The notes under the pieces: generated by a model
Told to the model about the DNA's origin: nothing
Database searches by the model: none
What the model saw: only the letters and a program-made list of their open reading frames with translations
Shown: one piece after another, positions 56,532-64,000 of the stretch
Numbering within the stretch: the first letter of the stretch is position 1
Layout: every line of letters starts with the position of its first letter
Source: Propionicimonas sp.
GTDB lineage: Bacteria; Actinomycetota; Actinomycetes; Propionibacteriales; Propionibacteriaceae
Length of the DNA stretch: 64,000 nt
NCBI RefSeq assembly: GCF_029975155.1
Contig: NZ_JARKPQ010000324.1
Span: forward strand, 1-64,000
Direction: 5' to 3'
Made by a program: the position numbers and the translations under genes

Positions 56532-57482
56532 GTGAGCCCGGTCGACTTCCTCACCGATCTGCTCAACCCGGACCTGGCCTTCCTGCCGAAGGCGCTGGCC
56601 GTCGCGGTCATGTCGTCGATCGTGTGCGGCGTGGTCGGCTGCTTCGTCGTGCTGCGCGGCATGGCGTTCATCGGCGACGCGGTCGCCCACGCGGTCTTCC
56701 CCGGTCTGGCCGTCGCCTTCGTGCTGTCCGGCAACCTCGTGCTCGGCGGATCCGTCGCCGGCATCCTCACCGCGGTCCTGGTCGCCGTGTTCGCCCAGAA
56801 CCGGCGACTGAAGGAGGACTCCGTGATCGGCGTCCTCTTCGTGGCGGCGTTCGCCCTCGGCATCGTGGTGATCTCCCAGGCACCCGGCTACGCCGGCTCG
56901 CTGCAACAGTTCCTGTTCGGCTCGATCACCGGCATCCCCGACTCCGACCTGTGGGTGGTCGGGGTCACCGGCCTGCTGGTACTCGCCCTGGTGTTCGGGC
57001 TGCACAAGGAGTTCGTCACGATCAGCCTCGACCGCGAGTCCGCCCGGGCGCTGGGCGTGCCGGTGTTCGCCCTCGACCTGGTGCTCTACGTCCTGGTCAC
57101 CCTCGCCGTGGTGATCAGCGTGCAGACCATCGGCAACGTCCTGGTGCTCGCCCTGCTGGTGACCCCCGCCGCGGCGGCCCGGCTGCTCACCGATCGGCTC
57201 GGCGTGATGATGGGCCTGGCACCGGCGATCGGTGCGACGTCCGCGCTGGTCGGTCTCTACGTCTCGTGGTCCTGGGACCTTCCGACCGGAGGGACGATCG
57301 TCCTGGTGCTCACCGCCGCCTTCCTGGCGGCCTGGCTGCTCGGCCCACGCCACGGACTGCTCGCGCTGAGCCGGAGCCGCCGATCCAGGGCCGGTGACAC
57401 CGAGGTCGGCGCTGCTCCGCGAGCGGCCGGCCCGGTTCACCCCGCTTCCCGAGCCGTCACGACCGGAGGTACCCCTCGATGA
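56532..57482 (+). CDS. Metal ABC transporter permease (TIGR03770-like)
   Basis: 316-residue permease of the ZnuB/TroC family with about eight or nine helices. GCFVVLRGMAFIGDAVAHAVFPGLA holds the conserved histidine/aspartate metal path (about residues 37-60, described by its first part), and RALGVPVFALDLVLYVLVTLAVVISVQTIGNVLVLALLVTPAAAA (by its ends RALGVPV and LLVTPAAAA) contacts the ATPase and ends the core. GTG 56532 follows the ATPase stop by one base. A basic C-terminal extension of about 45 residues is unusual for ZnuB. It completes a zinc importer with 53151 and 55769. Confidence 0.92.
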   Translation: MSPVDFLTDLLNPDLAFLPKALAVAVMSSIVCGVVGCFVVLRGMAFIGDAVAHAVFPGLAVAFVLSGNLVLGGSVAGILTAVLVAVFAQNRRLKEDSVIGVLFVAAFALGIVVISQAPGYAGSLQQFLFGSITGIPDSDLWVVGVTGLLVLALVFGLHKEFVTISLDRESARALGVPVFALDLVLYVLVTLAVVISVQTIGNVLVLALLVTPAAAARLLTDRLGVMMGLAPAIGATSALVGLYVSWSWDLPTGGTIVLVLTAAFLAAWLLGPRHGLLALSRSRRSRAGDTEVGAAPRAAGPVHPASRAVTTGGTPR

Positions 57483-58264
57483 TCCCGTCCGTCCAGCCTC
57501 GCCGCTGGCCGCTGCCCCTGGTGGCCGGCCTGCTGGCCGTTCTCGGCGCCGGCTGCCTGGTCGCCGCCGGGTCCGTCTCCGGCCGGGCGACCACGACCAG
57601 CCCGCCGGCCGCGAGCAGTCGGCCGACACCGGGCATCGCCGGTTCCGTCCCGGCCGATGCCGCCGCCACCGAGCCCGCCGCAGTGGGCGTCCGCCCGGTG
57701 GCGGAACGGGCCGACCCGGGCTGGGTCGCCCGGACCGCCGAGGCCGGCGGCATTCCCGCCCGGGCCATGGCCGCCTACGCCGGAGCCGCGCTCGCCACGG
57801 CCGAGAGCCACCCTGGCTGCGGTCTGGGCTGGAACACGCTGGCCGCCATCGGCTACGTCGAATCGGAGCACGGGACCATCGGCGGGGCGAAGATCGCCGC
57901 GGACGGCACCACGGGCCCACCGATCATCGGAATACCCCTGGACGGGGCCAAGGGGGTGGCCAGGGTCTCGGACACCGACGAAGGCGCGCTCGACCAGGAC
58001 ACCACCTGGGACCGGGCCGTCGGCCCCATGCAGTTCCTCCCGGCCACGTGGACCGCCCACGCCGAGGACGGAAACCGCGACGGCATCGCCGACATCCACA
58101 ACATCGACGACGCCACCCTCACCGCGGCGGCCTATCTCTGCGACACCGGCGGGGATCTCACCATCGCCCAGAACTGGATCAGGGCGATCGGCGCGTACAA
58201 CCCCGGGGCGGCCTACAACAAGGCCGTCGTGGAAGCAGCCAGACGCTACGCCACCCTGGCGTAA
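57479..58264 (+). CDS. Lytic murein transglycosylase (MltB/SLT-like)
   Basis: 261-residue exported muramidase-fold protein. The N-terminal hydrophobic segment (LPLVAGLLAVLGAGCLVAAG) is a signal peptide or anchor, followed by a Thr/Ala-rich linker. The catalytic domain has AAIGYVESEHGTIGGA with the expected catalytic glutamate (VESEHG), GPMQFLPATW, and NIDDATLTAAAYLC ... AIGAYNPGAAYN, the order of MltB-type domains. It overlaps the permease stop by four bases (ATGA), so it is the last gene of the anchored metal operon. It may loosen peptidoglycan so the giant surface proteins can be placed or reach the outside. Confidence 0.87.
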   Translation: MIPSVQPRRWPLPLVAGLLAVLGAGCLVAAGSVSGRATTTSPPAASSRPTPGIAGSVPADAAATEPAAVGVRPVAERADPGWVARTAEAGGIPARAMAAYAGAALATAESHPGCGLGWNTLAAIGYVESEHGTIGGAKIAADGTTGPPIIGIPLDGAKGVARVSDTDEGALDQDTTWDRAVGPMQFLPATWTAHAEDGNRDGIADIHNIDDATLTAAAYLCDTGGDLTIAQNWIRAIGAYNPGAAYNKAVVEAARRYATLA

Positions 58265-58311
58265 GGGACGGCCGTCCCCGCTGCACCGGTGTTCCGGGCA
58301 ACAGATGAGAC

Positions 58312-59547
58312 TCACACCCTTCGGGACGTGGCGAGCTCCTCCAGGCGAGTGACGGCACGGCGGACGCCATCCTCCGGGGCGAGGCGCTGGGCGAGCTGGG
58401 TGGCGCGAAGCCGCACGGCGTGGGATTCGGCCGTCGCGACGGCTCGCCGCACGCGTTCGACGCTGGGCTTGCGGGGGTCCAGCGGCGCGGAGGCGACGCC
58501 CAGCCGGTGGAGGCGGTCGGCCCAGAACGGCTGGTCCATCGAGATCGGGACGGGGACCGAGGGGACGCCGCTGGCGGCCGCCTCGTGCGCGGTGCCGGCG
58601 CCGCAGTGGTGGACGACGGCGGCGCAGCGAGGGAACAGCCAGTCGTGCGGGACGAAGCCCGTGCTGAGATGGACGTTCTCCGGCAGAGCCCGGTCGCTCA
58701 GCGCGGTCGGGTCGGCCGCAAGGATGATGCGTCGGGGCGTGAGGCCGGCGACGAGCGCGTCCAGCAGCCTGCCCATGCCGGAGAAGCCCCGCATGGAGCC
58801 GAACCCGACATGGACGGGCGGCTCGCCCGCGTCGAGGAAGGCGGACAGAGCGGGATCGGGTGTCCAGGGCGATGCGGGAAGCTGCCAGCGCCCGGTGACG
58901 GCGAACCGGCTCGCGGGCCAGTCGTCGGGCTGTGGCACCAGCGACGGTGACCAGGCGCAGAGGGTGTACACGTCACGGGTGGGGTCCGTGATGGGCGCCT
59001 GGCCCAGCTCGCGCCGCGCGGCGTTGAGCGGGCGCCGGGCGTTCAGCCAACCGGCCAGCTGCACCGCTCTGCCTGCCGGACGCCTGAGCACCCGGGGCAA
59101 CGTGGGCATCCCGACGCCGGCCGGTGCCATGGCGTGGGTGGGAGCCAGGGGTTGCAGGACACCGAGCACGGGCCGTGCCCCGACCTCCCGGGCGGCGGCG
59201 AGCGCGTGGTAGTGGGCCACGGGCATCCCCACCACGACGTCCGACCCCTCGGCCACCTGCTGGATGAGCCCGAGCCGGGCTCGGTCGTGGGCGTCGTAGT
59301 TCCTCAGCGACTTCCAGGTGAAGTGACCAGCGTCGACCGCCAGCGCCGATGGCTGCCCCGGCTCCATCGTCTCCCGCAGGCTGCCCTCGAGCGCATGGAA
59401 CTCCAGTCCGTGCCGGGTGGCCACGTCCGAGCCTGCCTGATCGCCCACCGTCACCACCTGGTGGCCCGCGGCGCGCAACCCGACCGCGAGCGCCACCAGC
59501 GGCAGGATGTCGCCCGTGCTGCCATAGCTGACCAGCGTGACCCTCAC
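58312..59547 (-). CDS. UGT-type glycosyltransferase, copy 2
   Basis: 411-residue GT1 enzyme, paralogue of 37491-38696. The start GTG 59547 overlaps the TetR stop by four bases. N-terminal VTLVSYGSTGDILPLVALAVGLRAAGHQVVTV (by its ends VTLVSYGSTGDIL and VVTV); a middle part MPVAHYHALAAAREVGARPVL; donor-binding motifs VHVGFGSMRGF and WLFPRCAAVVHHCGAGTAHEAA. It shares HHCGAGT and DQPFWADRL/DQPFWASRL with copy 1, so both use an activated sugar nucleotide. The acceptor is unknown and may be what the TetR protein senses. Confidence 0.9.
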   Translation of the reverse strand: MRVTLVSYGSTGDILPLVALAVGLRAAGHQVVTVGDQAGSDVATRHGLEFHALEGSLRETMEPGQPSALAVDAGHFTWKSLRNYDAHDRARLGLIQQVAEGSDVVVGMPVAHYHALAAAREVGARPVLGVLQPLAPTHAMAPAGVGMPTLPRVLRRPAGRAVQLAGWLNARRPLNAARRELGQAPITDPTRDVYTLCAWSPSLVPQPDDWPASRFAVTGRWQLPASPWTPDPALSAFLDAGEPPVHVGFGSMRGFSGMGRLLDALVAGLTPRRIILAADPTALSDRALPENVHLSTGFVPHDWLFPRCAAVVHHCGAGTAHEAAASGVPSVPVPISMDQPFWADRLHRLGVASAPLDPRKPSVERVRRAVATAESHAVRLRATQLAQRLAPEDGVRRAVTRLEELATSRRV

Positions 59548-60143
59548 CGCCGAGCCGCCCGGTCCGTCGTCTCGAACGGGGCGCACTGGGTCTCGACGAT
59601 CGACCGCATCAGCCGGCGAGCGGTCTCCGGCGGCACCGAGGACGCCGCCAGCGAGAAGCAGAGCGCCGAGAACGACAGCCAGATCGTGGACGCTGCCAGC
59701 GCGGCGGGCGACTCCTCCCACGACAACCCGTCCTCGGGAAACAGGCCCCGCAGTGCTTCGTTAACCTCCTGGACACGGGCCAGGTTCTGTTCGTGGTCGC
59801 CCGACCGCAGATAGGCCACGAAGTAGTCCTGAAGCTGGTCCGGCATCGCGACGGACGCCTCCACCATCTTTCCGACATAGCCCCACACCCGCTCGGTCAC
59901 CGTCGCGGCCGACGAGGCCTCCCGGATCATGGCGAGGGAGCTCGCCGTCGAGAGCTCCTCCACGCTGCGCAGGAAGAGGTCGTCCTTCGACCCGACGCTC
60001 GCCACCGTGCCCACCGACACGCCCGCGACGCGTGCGATCAGCGGGATCGTCGCCGTCCGATAGCCCTGCTCGCCGAAGACGGTCGACGCTGCCGCCATCA
60101 CCCTCGCGACCGTCGCGGCGCGAGCCTGAGCTCTCGTTGTCAT
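59544..60143 (-). CDS. TetR-family regulator of glycosyltransferase copy 2
   Basis: 199-residue regulator paralogous to 38693-39283. HTH: VARVMAAASTVFGEQGYRTATIPLIARVAGVSVGTVASVGSKDDLFLRSVEE (by its ends). The C-terminal domain has VTERVWGYVGKMVEASVAMPDQLQDYFVAYLR and ends IVETQCAPFETTD, nearly the same as copy 1 (VTERVWAYLG, FVAYLR, CAPFET). Two tandem palindromes lie within 10-35 bases upstream of ATG 60143 and are the likely autoregulatory operators. It is probably induced by a ligand of the glycosyltransferase. Confidence 0.9.
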   Translation of the reverse strand: MTTRAQARAATVARVMAAASTVFGEQGYRTATIPLIARVAGVSVGTVASVGSKDDLFLRSVEELSTASSLAMIREASSAATVTERVWGYVGKMVEASVAMPDQLQDYFVAYLRSGDHEQNLARVQEVNEALRGLFPEDGLSWEESPAALAASTIWLSFSALCFSLAASSVPPETARRLMRSIVETQCAPFETTDRAARR

Positions 60144-60152
60144 GACACTCCC

Positions 60153-60178
60153 TGAACGTATTCACTGAACGCGTTCAG
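60153..60178. promoter_or_regulatory. Tandem operators of the TetR/glycosyltransferase copy 2 module
   Basis: TGAACGTATTCA (60153-60164) followed directly by CTGAACGCGTTCAG (60165-60178), a perfect 14-bp palindrome. Both are variants of the GAACGC-TTC motif seen at 39301 for the paralogous module. Confidence 0.7.
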
Positions 60179-60446
60179 GTTACTAGGCCTGCGTGCATCG
60201 CGCGACGTGGCGGGACAGCAACCCCGATGGGTTCAGTGCTGCATGTCCACGAAGCGGCTGTAGTGGCCCTGACCTGCGCGAGTCCGGCTCGCTGGAGCAG
60301 GACGCGCGGACGTGGTGATCCTTGCTCCGGGCCACGGTTCGGCTGCGGACAGCGCCACCATCGGGACGTCCAGTTCCTTGGCCAGCAGCTGCCATCCCCT
60401 TGCCCACGACCATCCGGCCTCGGCTTGCCGAGGTCACCGTGCCGGT
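60179..60446. other. Intergenic region before the sensor kinase
   Basis: No recognisable gene. The stretch has slightly lower GC than its surroundings. On the minus strand one frame gives a short tail GHYSRFVDMQH before a stop near 60234, perhaps a decayed coding remnant, but it matches nothing I can name. Confidence 0.4.
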
Positions 60447-62177
60447 ATGGAAGTTGGCATACTGCACGTCGTGGCATCGAAGCCCGCCCTGCAAGCTGTT
60501 GACCCAGCGGTCCTCGGCATACCGCGCCGGTACCGCCGGTCCACTTCGTTGTGGTCCGACTCCACCGACCGCTGGAGCCTGTCGAGCCAGGTCTTCGCCC
60601 TGGTGGTGTTGATGCTGCTCGTCGTGGTGGTGCCCGTCTGGGGGATGTCCTTGCGTGCGGCTGAAGAGAGCGCACGCAATGAGGCGATCGCTCGCGCACG
60701 GTCGACTGCGGAGACGCTGGCCGATTCGCCGTGGGTCATCGCCGCCGTGAACAGCCCCGACCCGACAGCTGCGCTGAGCGGAGCGGTCGCGCAGATCCAG
60801 GCCGACAACAATCTCGACTTCATTGTCGTCATGGACACCGACGGCACACGCTGGACTCACCCGGATCCGACGCAGATCGGACGCGTCTACCTGGGCTCCA
60901 TCGCTGAGGCCGTTCAGGGTGGTGTCGTCGTCGAGGAGTACCTCGGCACCCTTGGACGGTCCGTCCGGGTGGTCACCCCCATAGTCAGCGAGGGGCGCAC
61001 GATCGGCCTGGTCGCAGCCGGGGTACTCATGGATTCTGTACAACGGATCAGCCAGGAGCGGTCGCTGCAACTGTTGGCGATAACCGTCGCCTCACTCGTA
61101 CTGGGCACTCTCGGAACCTGGGCGATCACGCGCCGGATCCACCGGCAGACCCGCGGTCTCGGCCCGCTCGGGCTGGGCCGGCTGTATTCCTACCACGAGG
61201 CGCTGCTGCACTCGGTACGCGCCGGCCTGGTGCTGGTGGGCCGCGACGGCACCGTGGTTCTGTGCAACGACGTGGCCCGCGAACTGGTCGGCACGCCTCA
61301 GGTGAGGCCGGGTCAGCCGGTGGCTGACCTCTGGCTCGACCCCGAGCTGAGCGAACTGATGAGTTCCGGCCGCGAATGCGACGGGGAGACCATTGTCGAG
61401 GACGGCCGGGTTCTGGTCGTGACCCAAGTGCGGGCCATCCTCGACGGCGAGGATCTGGGCTGGGTGACGACGCTGCGCGACCGCACCGACCTGGTGCGGC
61501 TGACCGGTGAACTGGACTCGGCTCGTTCCTTCGGCGAAATGCTGCGCAGCCGGGCCCACGAGGCCGACAACCGGCTGCACACGGTCATCATGCTGGTGGA
61601 GATGGGGCGTACCGCGGAGGCCGTGGAACTCGCCACGGCGACGATCGAGCAGAGCCAGGTACTCGTGGACGCGGTCACCGGCGCGGTCCGGGACGCGCCG
61701 CTGGCCGCCTTGCTGCTGGGCAAGTCCGCCCAGGCGGAGGAGCGGGGGGTGAGCCTCCGCCTGGCCCCCGACCTCGACGTGCCCGACACCGGGGTGGCTC
61801 AGAGGGACATCCTGGTCGTCCTCGGCAATCTCATCGACAACGCCATCGATGCCGCCGCAACCGGTGATGAGCCGCGCTGGGTCGAGGTCGGCGGCAGCGT
61901 GGAACGGACGAACGGGCATGTCGCGGTGCGGTTCGATGTGGCCGACTCCGGTCCGGGCATACCGCCCGAGTTTGTGGGCAGTGCCTTCCAGAGGGGCTGG
62001 AGCACCAAGCCGCATGGCGAACCCGGGCTCCGACCTCAGGGACGGGGCCTGGGGCTGTCACTGGTCGCGGGCACCGTCCGGCGCCTCGGCGGCACCATCG
62101 AGGTGACTCGCGCGCCTTCCAGGTTCGTGGTACGGCTACCACTGCCGGGAGCCGGCGATGAGGAGCGGGAGCCATGA
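60447..62177 (+). CDS. Sensor histidine kinase, CitA/DcuS family
   Basis: 576 residues from ATG 60447 (GTG 60471 is an alternative). Two membrane segments, about residues 50-70 (VFALVVLMLLVVVVPVWGM) and 210-230 (LLAITVASLVLGTLGTWAI), flank a periplasmic PAS/sCACHE sensor (NNLDFIVVMDTDGTRWTHPDP, VVEEYLGTLGRSVRVVTPI). A cytoplasmic PAS domain follows (AGLVLVGRDGTVVLCN). The phosphoacceptor site is SRAHEADNRLHTVIMLVEMG, with the histidine of AHEADNRLHT. The ATPase has LVVLGNLIDNAIDAAA and DSGPGIPP ... GRGLGLSLV. Such kinases sense C4-dicarboxylates or citrate. The regulator at 62174 overlaps its stop by four bases. Confidence 0.9.
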   Translation: MEVGILHVVASKPALQAVDPAVLGIPRRYRRSTSLWSDSTDRWSLSSQVFALVVLMLLVVVVPVWGMSLRAAEESARNEAIARARSTAETLADSPWVIAAVNSPDPTAALSGAVAQIQADNNLDFIVVMDTDGTRWTHPDPTQIGRVYLGSIAEAVQGGVVVEEYLGTLGRSVRVVTPIVSEGRTIGLVAAGVLMDSVQRISQERSLQLLAITVASLVLGTLGTWAITRRIHRQTRGLGPLGLGRLYSYHEALLHSVRAGLVLVGRDGTVVLCNDVARELVGTPQVRPGQPVADLWLDPELSELMSSGRECDGETIVEDGRVLVVTQVRAILDGEDLGWVTTLRDRTDLVRLTGELDSARSFGEMLRSRAHEADNRLHTVIMLVEMGRTAEAVELATATIEQSQVLVDAVTGAVRDAPLAALLLGKSAQAEERGVSLRLAPDLDVPDTGVAQRDILVVLGNLIDNAIDAAATGDEPRWVEVGGSVERTNGHVAVRFDVADSGPGIPPEFVGSAFQRGWSTKPHGEPGLRPQGRGLGLSLVAGTVRRLGGTIEVTRAPSRFVVRLPLPGAGDEEREP

Positions 62178-62854
62178 TCCGGGTGTTGGTCGTGGACGAC
62201 CAGCCCGCCGTCGCGGAGGGCCATCGCCGCTATGTGGAGCGGGTGTCGGGCTTCGAGGTGATCGGCGTGGTCCATGGCGGCGAACAGGCAATCGAACGCT
62301 GCCGGAGGGGAGACGTCGACCTGGTACTGCTCGATCTGGCGATGCCGGGGATGCACGGTCTCGAGGTCGCACGGGCACTGCAGGCCCAGCCAGAGGGCCC
62401 GGACGTCATGGTCCTGACGGCTTCGCGGGATCTTCAGACGGTACGCGCGGCGATGCGGGGCGGGGCTTTGCACTACGTGGTGAAGCCGTTCTCGTTCGCG
62501 ACCCTACGAGCCAAGCTCCTCCACTACGCCAGCTTCGCCGCGGCTGCGACCGGCGCACGCGACGTGATTGACCAGGGCGAGATCGATGCGGCCCTGGCGG
62601 CACTGCGCGACCCGGGCGGAACGGACCTGGCCAAGGGACTGTCCAGGGAGACCCTGGTGGCCGTGCGGGCGGCTCTACTGGCCGAGCCGAACGGACTATC
62701 GGCAAGCCGGGTGGCCGAGATCATCGGAGCTTCACGGGTCACCGCGCGACGCTACCTCGAGTACCTGGCGGAAACCGGAGGCTGCGAGCGCGAGCCAGTG
62801 TACGGCCGAGCAGGTCGCCCGGAACTGGTCTACAGACCGAAGGCCTCCGGTTGA
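62174..62854 (+). CDS. CitB/DcuR-family response regulator
   Basis: 226 residues. Receiver domain: VLVVDDQPAVAEGHRRYVERV, phospho-acceptor aspartate in LVLLDLAMPGMHG, conserved lysine in HYVVKPFSF. The C-terminal HTH of the CitB type is SASRVAEIIGASRVTARRYLEYLAETGG (by its ends SASRVAEI and RRYLEYL). It partners the kinase at 60447 and should activate carboxylate uptake or metabolism genes. A strong terminator follows. The expected transporter gene is not intact; only a membrane-protein tail remains at 62935. Confidence 0.9.
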   Translation: MIRVLVVDDQPAVAEGHRRYVERVSGFEVIGVVHGGEQAIERCRRGDVDLVLLDLAMPGMHGLEVARALQAQPEGPDVMVLTASRDLQTVRAAMRGGALHYVVKPFSFATLRAKLLHYASFAAAATGARDVIDQGEIDAALAALRDPGGTDLAKGLSRETLVAVRAALLAEPNGLSASRVAEIIGASRVTARRYLEYLAETGGCEREPVYGRAGRPELVYRPKASG

Positions 62855-62865
62855 CTCCAGAGAGT

Positions 62866-62895
62866 ACGGGGGCCCGGCCTGCGCCGGGCCCCCGT
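62866..62895 (+). terminator. Terminator after the two-component operon
   Basis: ACGGGGGCCCGGC pairs perfectly with GCCGGGCCCCCGT (13 bp) around a four-base loop CTGC, 12 bases after the regulator stop. Confidence 0.75.
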
Positions 62896-62934
62896 TGCTG
62901 CTGACGGACCCAGTGAGTGGTCCGGCCAGCGCGG

Positions 62935-62988
62935 TCAGCCGGCCCCCATCAGAGCCAGCAGGACGCCCCCGGCGATCACGCTGGCGAC
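62935..62988 (-). pseudogene. C-terminal tail of an unidentified membrane protein
   Basis: Reading the minus strand, the last codons before a TGA give VASVIAGGVLLALMGAG, a hydrophobic end typical of a transporter. Upstream of it the sequence becomes the PEP carboxykinase gene on the other strand, so only the tail survives. Next to a CitAB-type system, a carboxylate transporter such as CitMHS is a plausible owner, but this is a guess. The reading frame further right is only the shadow of the carboxykinase. Confidence 0.4.
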
Positions 62989-62991
62989 CTG

Positions 62992-63945
62992 CCCGGACCC
63001 GACGGCCGGCTGTACGCGATCAACCCCGAATCCGGCTTCTTCGGCGTCGCGCCCTACACCAGCGAGAAAACCAACCCCACCTGCCTCAACGCCCTGACCC
63101 ACGACGTGATCTTCACCAACGTCGCCCTCACCGACGACGGCGACATCTGGTGGGAAGGCCTCACCGACGAACCACCAGCCCACCTGACCGACTGGCAAGG
63201 CAACGACTGGACCCCCGACAGCGGCCGGCCCGCAGCCCACCCCAACAGCCGCTTCACCGTCCACGCCGCCCAAGCCGAATCCATCTGCCCTGACTGGGAG
63301 AACCCGGCCGGGGTGCCGATCGATGTGATCCTGTTCGGTGGCCGCCGCGCCACCAACATCCCCCTCATCAGCGAGGCCTACGACTGGGAACACGGCGTCT
63401 TCATCGGCGCCACCGTCTCCTCAGAACAAACCGCAGCCGCCGAAGGCGTCGTCGGAGCACTACGCCGCGACCCCTTCGCCATGCTCCCCTTCTGCGGCTA
63501 CAACATGGCCGACTACTGGAACCACTGGCTGAAGACAGGCGAAGTACTCGGCGACAAAGCCCCCCGCATCTTCCAGGTCAACTGGTTCCGCAAGGACGCC
63601 GAGGGCCGCTGGCTGTGGCCGGGCTTCGGGGAGAACTCCCGCCCGATCGAATGGGCCCTACGCCGGGTCGCCGGCCAAACCGAAGCCATCGACGCCATCT
63701 CCGGACGCATCCCAGCACCCGGCCAACTCAACACCGACGGCCTCGACATCACCGACGCCCAACTGGAAGCACTCTTCGAACTCGACCCCGACGCCTGGAC
63801 GCTCGAAACCCGAATCACCGAGGATTACTTCGCCGAGTTCGGCGACAAAGTGCCCCAAGCCCTACGCCAGCAACTGCGGGACCTCAGCGAGCGGGTCGCC
63901 CAATCGCTGAAGAGCGGGCTTCGACCGACATCGAACGGGAGCTGA
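62992..63945 (+). pseudogene. PEP carboxykinase (GTP), C-terminal half only
   Basis: About 318 residues matching the second half of GTP-dependent PEP carboxykinase (about 610 residues when whole). Present: GPDGRLYAINPESGFFGVAP, TNVALTDDGDIWWEGLTDEPPAHL, ILFGGRRATNIPL, VSSEQTAAAEG, MLPFCGYNMADYWNHWL, NWFRKDAEGRWLWPGFGENSRPIEW (each seen by its first part) and a normal C-terminal end. Missing: the substrate-binding half, the P-loop with the reactive cysteine, and the metal site, so it cannot be active alone. An upstream GTG at 62917 could start a 342-residue ORF, but its first 27 codons come from unrelated DNA. It marks a deletion or rearrangement joint at about 62990. Confidence 0.8.
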
Positions 63946-64000
63946 CTCACCGCACTCAAGCCACGGCCTGCGGGAATGCGCACCCTGGGTCACGGTGAGC

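Noticed and set aside
60179-60446. Possible transposase or integrase remnant before the sensor kinase
   Set aside because: Only a short frame with no recognisable motif could be read; there are no terminal repeats or other element parts.
1-64000. tRNA or rRNA genes
   Set aside because: No conserved T-loop/acceptor pattern or rRNA signature was seen by eye; a tRNAscan run would be needed to exclude a tRNA fully.

Overview
The window is high-GC chromosomal DNA from an actinobacterium, most likely of the Propionibacteriaceae or a close relative. The evidence is GC-rich codon use, several genes that begin right after a TAnnnT-type -10 box (leaderless genes), mycobacterial-type families (EspC-like, SAV_915-like, DUF6636-like, DinB of the DKDW/CPECG type), and a full set of the 'anchored repeat' metal ABC genes first named from Cutibacterium acnes. 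No rRNA, tRNA, CRISPR array or intact insertion sequence was seen.

Layout. 2-3322: threonine catabolism (3' part of tdh, and kbl) interrupted by an opposing MFS gene. 3515-7721: histidine kinase/LuxR-type regulator facing an ABC exporter. 8015-11684: secreted SurE-like phosphatase, an MFS protein, and TerC behind a probable yybP-ykoY manganese riboswitch. 11713-14403: an ESX-like secretion-substrate cassette and a membrane protein. 14473-19647: rhomboid, patatin, DinB-like, DUF2199 and Hsp70-like genes. 19887-26727: a LacI-controlled disaccharide locus (GH65 phosphorylase facing regulator, binding protein and two permeases). 27103-37126: lipoprotein, second patatin, pyruvate carboxylase, and small enzymes including an old-yellow-enzyme reductase.

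37491-39283 and 58312-60143 are two copies of one module: a TetR regulator overlapping a UGT-type glycosyltransferase. Both have palindromic operators just upstream of the regulator.

40185-58264 is the most interesting part. It is a large zinc-limitation island around a Zur-type repressor (44834-45241). Three AT-rich Zur-like boxes (about 40510, 43168 and 49145) lie in front of: an HU gene facing a secreted zinc-type surface protein that ends in a WxL-like domain, with a DUF916-like membrane partner; a cysteine-free S14 / MRF-like COG0523 operon; a CydDC-like ABC pair; and a six-gene operon encoding a giant anchored repeat protein, a metal-binding protein with an inserted repeat domain, a short anchored repeat protein, ATPase, permease and a transglycosylase. 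The likely job is to spare zinc in ribosomes while capturing and importing zinc through surface histidine-rich proteins. The S14 operon starts with a leaderless 33-codon ORF and contains an ORF that looks like the first residues of L32, suggesting an eroded set of zinc-free ribosomal protein paralogues.

60447-62854 is a CitAB/DcuSR-type two-component system. Just after it, a C-terminal half of GTP-dependent PEP carboxykinase is joined to the tail of an unrelated membrane protein, marking a rearrangement scar (or an assembly join). Two families of short palindromic repeats are scattered between genes: a GTCATCCCGG/CCGGGATGAC type, once inserted in frame inside a patatin gene, and a CTCGACAAGCTCGACCAGCGG-like type.
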